From: Candolleomyces eurysporus
Lineage: Eukaryota; Basidiomycota; Agaricomycetes; Agaricales; Psathyrellaceae
Assembly: GCA_027579435.1 (NCBI GenBank)
Contig: JANBPK010000739.1
Coordinates: 1 to 64,000, forward strand
Direction: 5' to 3'
DNA length: 64,000 bases
The notes under the pieces were generated by a model. It was not told the DNA's origin, searched no databases, and saw only the letters and a list, made by a program, of their open reading frames with translations. A program made the translations under genes and the position numbers. Of the stretch, positions 61,001 to 64,000 are shown one piece after another. Numbering within the stretch: the first letter of the stretch is position 1; each line of letters starts with the position of its first letter.

Positions 61001-63360
61001 GATATCCTGTCAATGGAGAAGTCCAAAGCTACTCGGTTTGGGCACCATGGCCTTATTATCATCGTCAAAGGTCACGAAGAACTCTTCTTCGAATTTGGAG
61101 CCGCAGACAAGCGCGACGCATTTGTTAGACTTCTCGAAAGGCAGATAGATGATGTCAGGAAGCGGCTTGCGCTTTCTGATTCGCCCGTCATGTCCGCCGG
61201 CCAGAAGGCAGCCCTCACCCTCGAGGCCCTTGATGCCAGGAAAGAAGAGAGCACCGAAGCCGACCCTGCTCCGCCGGCAGACAACTTGGCTGATTCTTTA
61301 CCCGCTGTCATGTTCACGTCCGCTTCGTCGACCTTCTTGACATTCAANCCTCACAAGCCCCTCCATTTTACATTCTTGACGATTGGGTCTCGTGGTGATG
61401 TTCAGCCTTACATCGCACTATCCAAGGGGCTTATGGCTGATGGACACAAGTGTCGGATTGCGACTCACGGGGAATTCCAGGAATGGATTGAGAGTGTGAG
61501 TCNTATCCACAANCTCCAGANNNGCAGATGCTAATNCTTNNGGTNNATAGCANGGTATCGAGTTTGGCGCNGTNGGTGGTGACCCTGCTGAACTCATGCG
61601 AATTTGTGTGGAGAACGGCATGTTCACCGTTTCTTTCCTNAAAGAAACCCTTCAGAAGGTCAGTGACCATTTTCATCAAATTTCAAAGAGGTTTCTTACG
61701 ACAGATTCACAGTTCCGAGGGTGGCTTGACGATTTGCTCAAGACATCTTGGGAAGCTTGCCAGGGCACAGATGTCCTGNTCGAGAGTCCCAGTGCGATGG
61801 GTGGATATCACATTGCCGAGGCTTTAGGCATCCCATATTTCAGGGCGTTCACCATGACCTGGACCAGAACTAGGTACTGTCTTATCTCGACTTCCTACGG
61901 CAACGATGCAGGCATGCTCACTCTTTTTTCGTTCCTAGGGCTTATCCTCACGCCTTCGCCGTTCCCGAACGCAAGATGGGCGGGAGTTACAACTACATGG
62001 TAAATATTGAGATTCAGCTGCTCNTTTCCCGCGGATTANTGACNCTTGCATTCAGTCCTACGTGATGTTCGATCAGGTGTTCTGGAGAGCGATCTCNGGA
62101 CAGATCAATCGCTGGAGAAGAAATCTTCTGCACTTGGGTCCGACCAGTTTGGACAGGATGGAACCGCACAAGATCCCCTTCCTCTACAACTTCAGTCCGA
62201 CCGTTGTACCTCCACCTCTAGACTGGCCAGAATGGATTCGAGTCACAGGTAATTGCTNGACTTNTNTTANACAGTCCAGANGCTCACCTGTGACGTAGGC
62301 TACTGGACCCTTGCTGATGCCGATGTCAGCTCGAAGAAATGGACTCCACCTGATTCTCTNGTCGAGTTTATTGACAAGGCTCATTCAGAGAACAAGAAGG
62401 TCGTCTACATTGGATTTGGAAGTATTGTGGTGTCAGACCCGAAGACAATGACTCGCTGTGTTATCGACGCCGTCGTCCAAAGCGGGGTTTACGCCATTTT
62501 ATCCAAGGGCTGGTCAGATCGACTGCACGTCAAAGTCGGAGAAGCGTCTGAACCTGAAGAACCGCTTCCATCGCAAATCTATCCCATCAATTCTGTTCCT
62601 CATGACTGGTTGTTTAGACGAATAGATGCGGCATGCCACCATGGAGGAGCTGGTACGACTGGTGCGAGCTTGCGCGGTAAGCAGTGTTCAATCCCTTGCT
62701 TTTCTTCACAATTCATGTCAACTTCCGNTACAGCTGGCATCCCAACGATAATTCGNCCTTTCTTTGGCGACCAATTCTTCTGGGCGGACAGGGTCGAAGC
62801 TCTTGGAGTTGGTACTGGAGTTCGNAAACTCACCGTCTCCACTTTGAAGGATGCCTTGGTCAAGGCCACCACGGACCAGAAACAGGTAGACCGCGCCAGG
62901 ATTTTAGGGGAGCAAATCAGAGGAGTACATTCTTTCACTCTTCCTATTTATGAACCTTTGCTAATNTATACTCAAGGAAAATGGTGTTGCAACTGCAATT
63001 GAGTCGATCTATAGGGATATGGAATANGCTCGTGCTTTGATTAAGAAAGCCCACGCCTCCGACATCGAAAGCGATGATGAAGGTCCTAACACAAAGAAGG
63101 ATCGATCCGTACCTCAATCTTCGCCTGGCTCTCCCTCTGGATACAGCTCGGGCGGTTCGGTGCAAGGAGCTCCTAGCGAAGACTGGAGTGTAATCTCTGA
63201 CCAAGATGATAGAAGGTCGTCCATTGGCTCTCAGACGAATGATGGGAAGAATAAACAAGATAAACGTAGGAGCTTTACCGCCGCTGTGCTTTCTGTCTTA
63301 CCCGACTCTCTTAATCCAGGCTCCCCACAACGCACAACGTCGCCTCTCCCTCCTACCTAA
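58092..63360 (+). CDS. ATG26: Sterol 3-beta-glucosyltransferase (UGT51/ATG26)
   Basis: Transfers glucose from UDP-glucose to ergosterol. In some fungi it is needed for pexophagy. The start [14 protein letters not shown] at 58092 opens a Ser/Pro-rich, probably disordered region. Then come GRAM 1 ([28 protein letters not shown]), a PH domain ([39 protein letters not shown]) and [13 protein letters not shown]. After a second disordered stretch comes GRAM 2 ([34 protein letters not shown]). The glycosyltransferase part has [46 protein letters not shown] and the donor-binding [13 protein letters not shown] and [14 protein letters not shown]. All expected domains are present in order. A Ser-rich tail ends at 63360. 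About 15 introns are present, with several N bases near 61500 and 62260. Confidence 0.95.
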
Positions 63361-63518
63361 TGACCCTATACAGTGTTTTCCACCCCACACCCCATCTCTA
63401 TTTCCTTGGTTCCCAATTTGACGATCTNGATGTTCCATTTATTTGTAGACTACTAGGATGCTAGACCGATTCACGTTTGTACAGCTATNCTGGGCTTTNT
63501 AGAATACTAAACTTCTGA

Positions 63519-64000
63519 CTATTGGTAATGCTCATCGAACACTTTCTTGCTAAACTGGCCGAATGTCATNGAGGGNGAAAGNTGCTGNTCGGTGTTGGGC
63601 TGCATGAACAGAGCGAACGTTTCTCGGGAGACATTCAGAGCGTCTGCACTGGGAACCACGCGAACGCAGTGGGGAGTNGCACGTAGCTTGCCNCCTGTCG
63701 CGATTTCGAGGGCTTCGCCTGTTTGGAATGCCAGGCAGTCTACAGGGATGGAAACCTTTGTCAACTCTCCTCCTCGCGTGCGGATGTAGAGCCCTGCTTT
63801 GGGTGATGGGGAAGGGACGACGATGGGCTCGCCTTGGCCTGTGTTCTTCAGGAATAAGGCCTGGAGAAGAAGAAATAAGCCGTCGTTTTTTGCAATGGAC
63901 GGATTATGAACTGACCGAGCAGAGTCCCGTAAGGAGAGAGTGATCCAAATGGAAGCCGCACCAGCTGTCGACGGGTTGGTCTTCGCTGTCGAGCTCAGCA
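63519..64000 (-). CDS. 2-oxoglutarate/Fe(II)-dependent dioxygenase, 5' end outside window
   Basis: Isopenicillin N synthase/clavaminate synthase-like oxygenase of unknown substrate, reading in from the right edge. The visible C-terminal 130 residues, joined over an intron at about 63862-63913, carry the iron ligands His and Asp in WCGFHLDHSLLTGL, a distal His in TPHCVRVV and the 2-oxoglutarate-binding Arg in NVSRETFALFM. The sequence ends FSKKVFDEHYQ at 63519. The spacing HxD...H...RxT fits the double-stranded beta-helix fold. Seven N bases fall between 63570 and 63692, but the frame stays open. The gene converges on ATG26. Confidence 0.85.
   Translation of the reverse strand, partial: LSSTAKTNPSTAGAASIWITLSLRDSARSVHNPSIAKNDGLFLLLQALFLKNTGQGEPIVVPSPSPKAGLYIRTRGGELTKVSIPVDCLAFQTGEALEIATXGKLRXTPHCVRVVPSADALNVSRETFALFMQPNTXQXLXPXMTFGQFSKKVFDEHYQ

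Overview
The window is nuclear DNA of a filamentous basidiomycete, most likely a mushroom-forming agaricomycete. The evidence is the gene content (fungal CSL factor, SSK2-type HOG kinase, GAS1/GH72 glucanosyltransferase, ATG26-type sterol glucosyltransferase, SUR7/PalI protein), together with very many introns of about 48-60 nt and short intergenic gaps. I count 22 protein genes, two of them cut by the window edges. I see no rRNA, convincing tRNA, transposon or CRISPR array. Scattered single N bases mark low-quality positions. Most replace a base, but the one at 231 behaves as an inserted base.

Layout, left to right: 3' part of a CSL transcription factor (+); RINT1/Tip20 tether (-); beta-carbonic anhydrase (+); HAD/NT5C-like nucleotidase (+); peroxisomal ABCD half-transporter (+); UPS2/PRELID3-type lipid transfer protein (+); TFIIIC B-block subunit TFC3 (+); an orphan multi-pass membrane protein (+); SSK2-type MAPKKK (-); DRG1/RBG1 GTPase (+); metallo-beta-lactamase-fold hydrolase (+); UPS1/PRELID1-type protein (+); RIC1 (+); two head-to-head PIF1-family helicases (- and +); F-BAR RhoGAP of the RGD1 type (-); ABCC transporter (+); RRM plus zinc-knuckle RNA-binding protein (-); GAS1 (-); SUR7/PalI-like protein (-); sterol glucosyltransferase ATG26/UGT51 (+); 3' part of a 2OG-Fe(II) dioxygenase (-).

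Most genes are housekeeping and do not form one pathway. Recurring themes are Golgi/ER traffic (RINT1, RIC1), mitochondrial phospholipid transfer (UPS1 and UPS2), cell wall and membrane (GAS1, SUR7-like, ATG26, RGD1), and genome maintenance (the PIF1 pair).

The most unusual signals are about gene structure. Joining the family-conserved segments of RBG1 requires a one-nucleotide exon at 28492, and the resulting model has exactly the length expected for the family. Three introns use GC-AG borders with an identical GCAAGT donor. The two PIF1 genes share a 180-bp promoter with three ACGCGT (MCB) boxes, and one of them carries an RNase H1-type hybrid-binding domain at its N-terminus. Exon models were checked by hand for reading frame where stated. 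No expression or database evidence was available.
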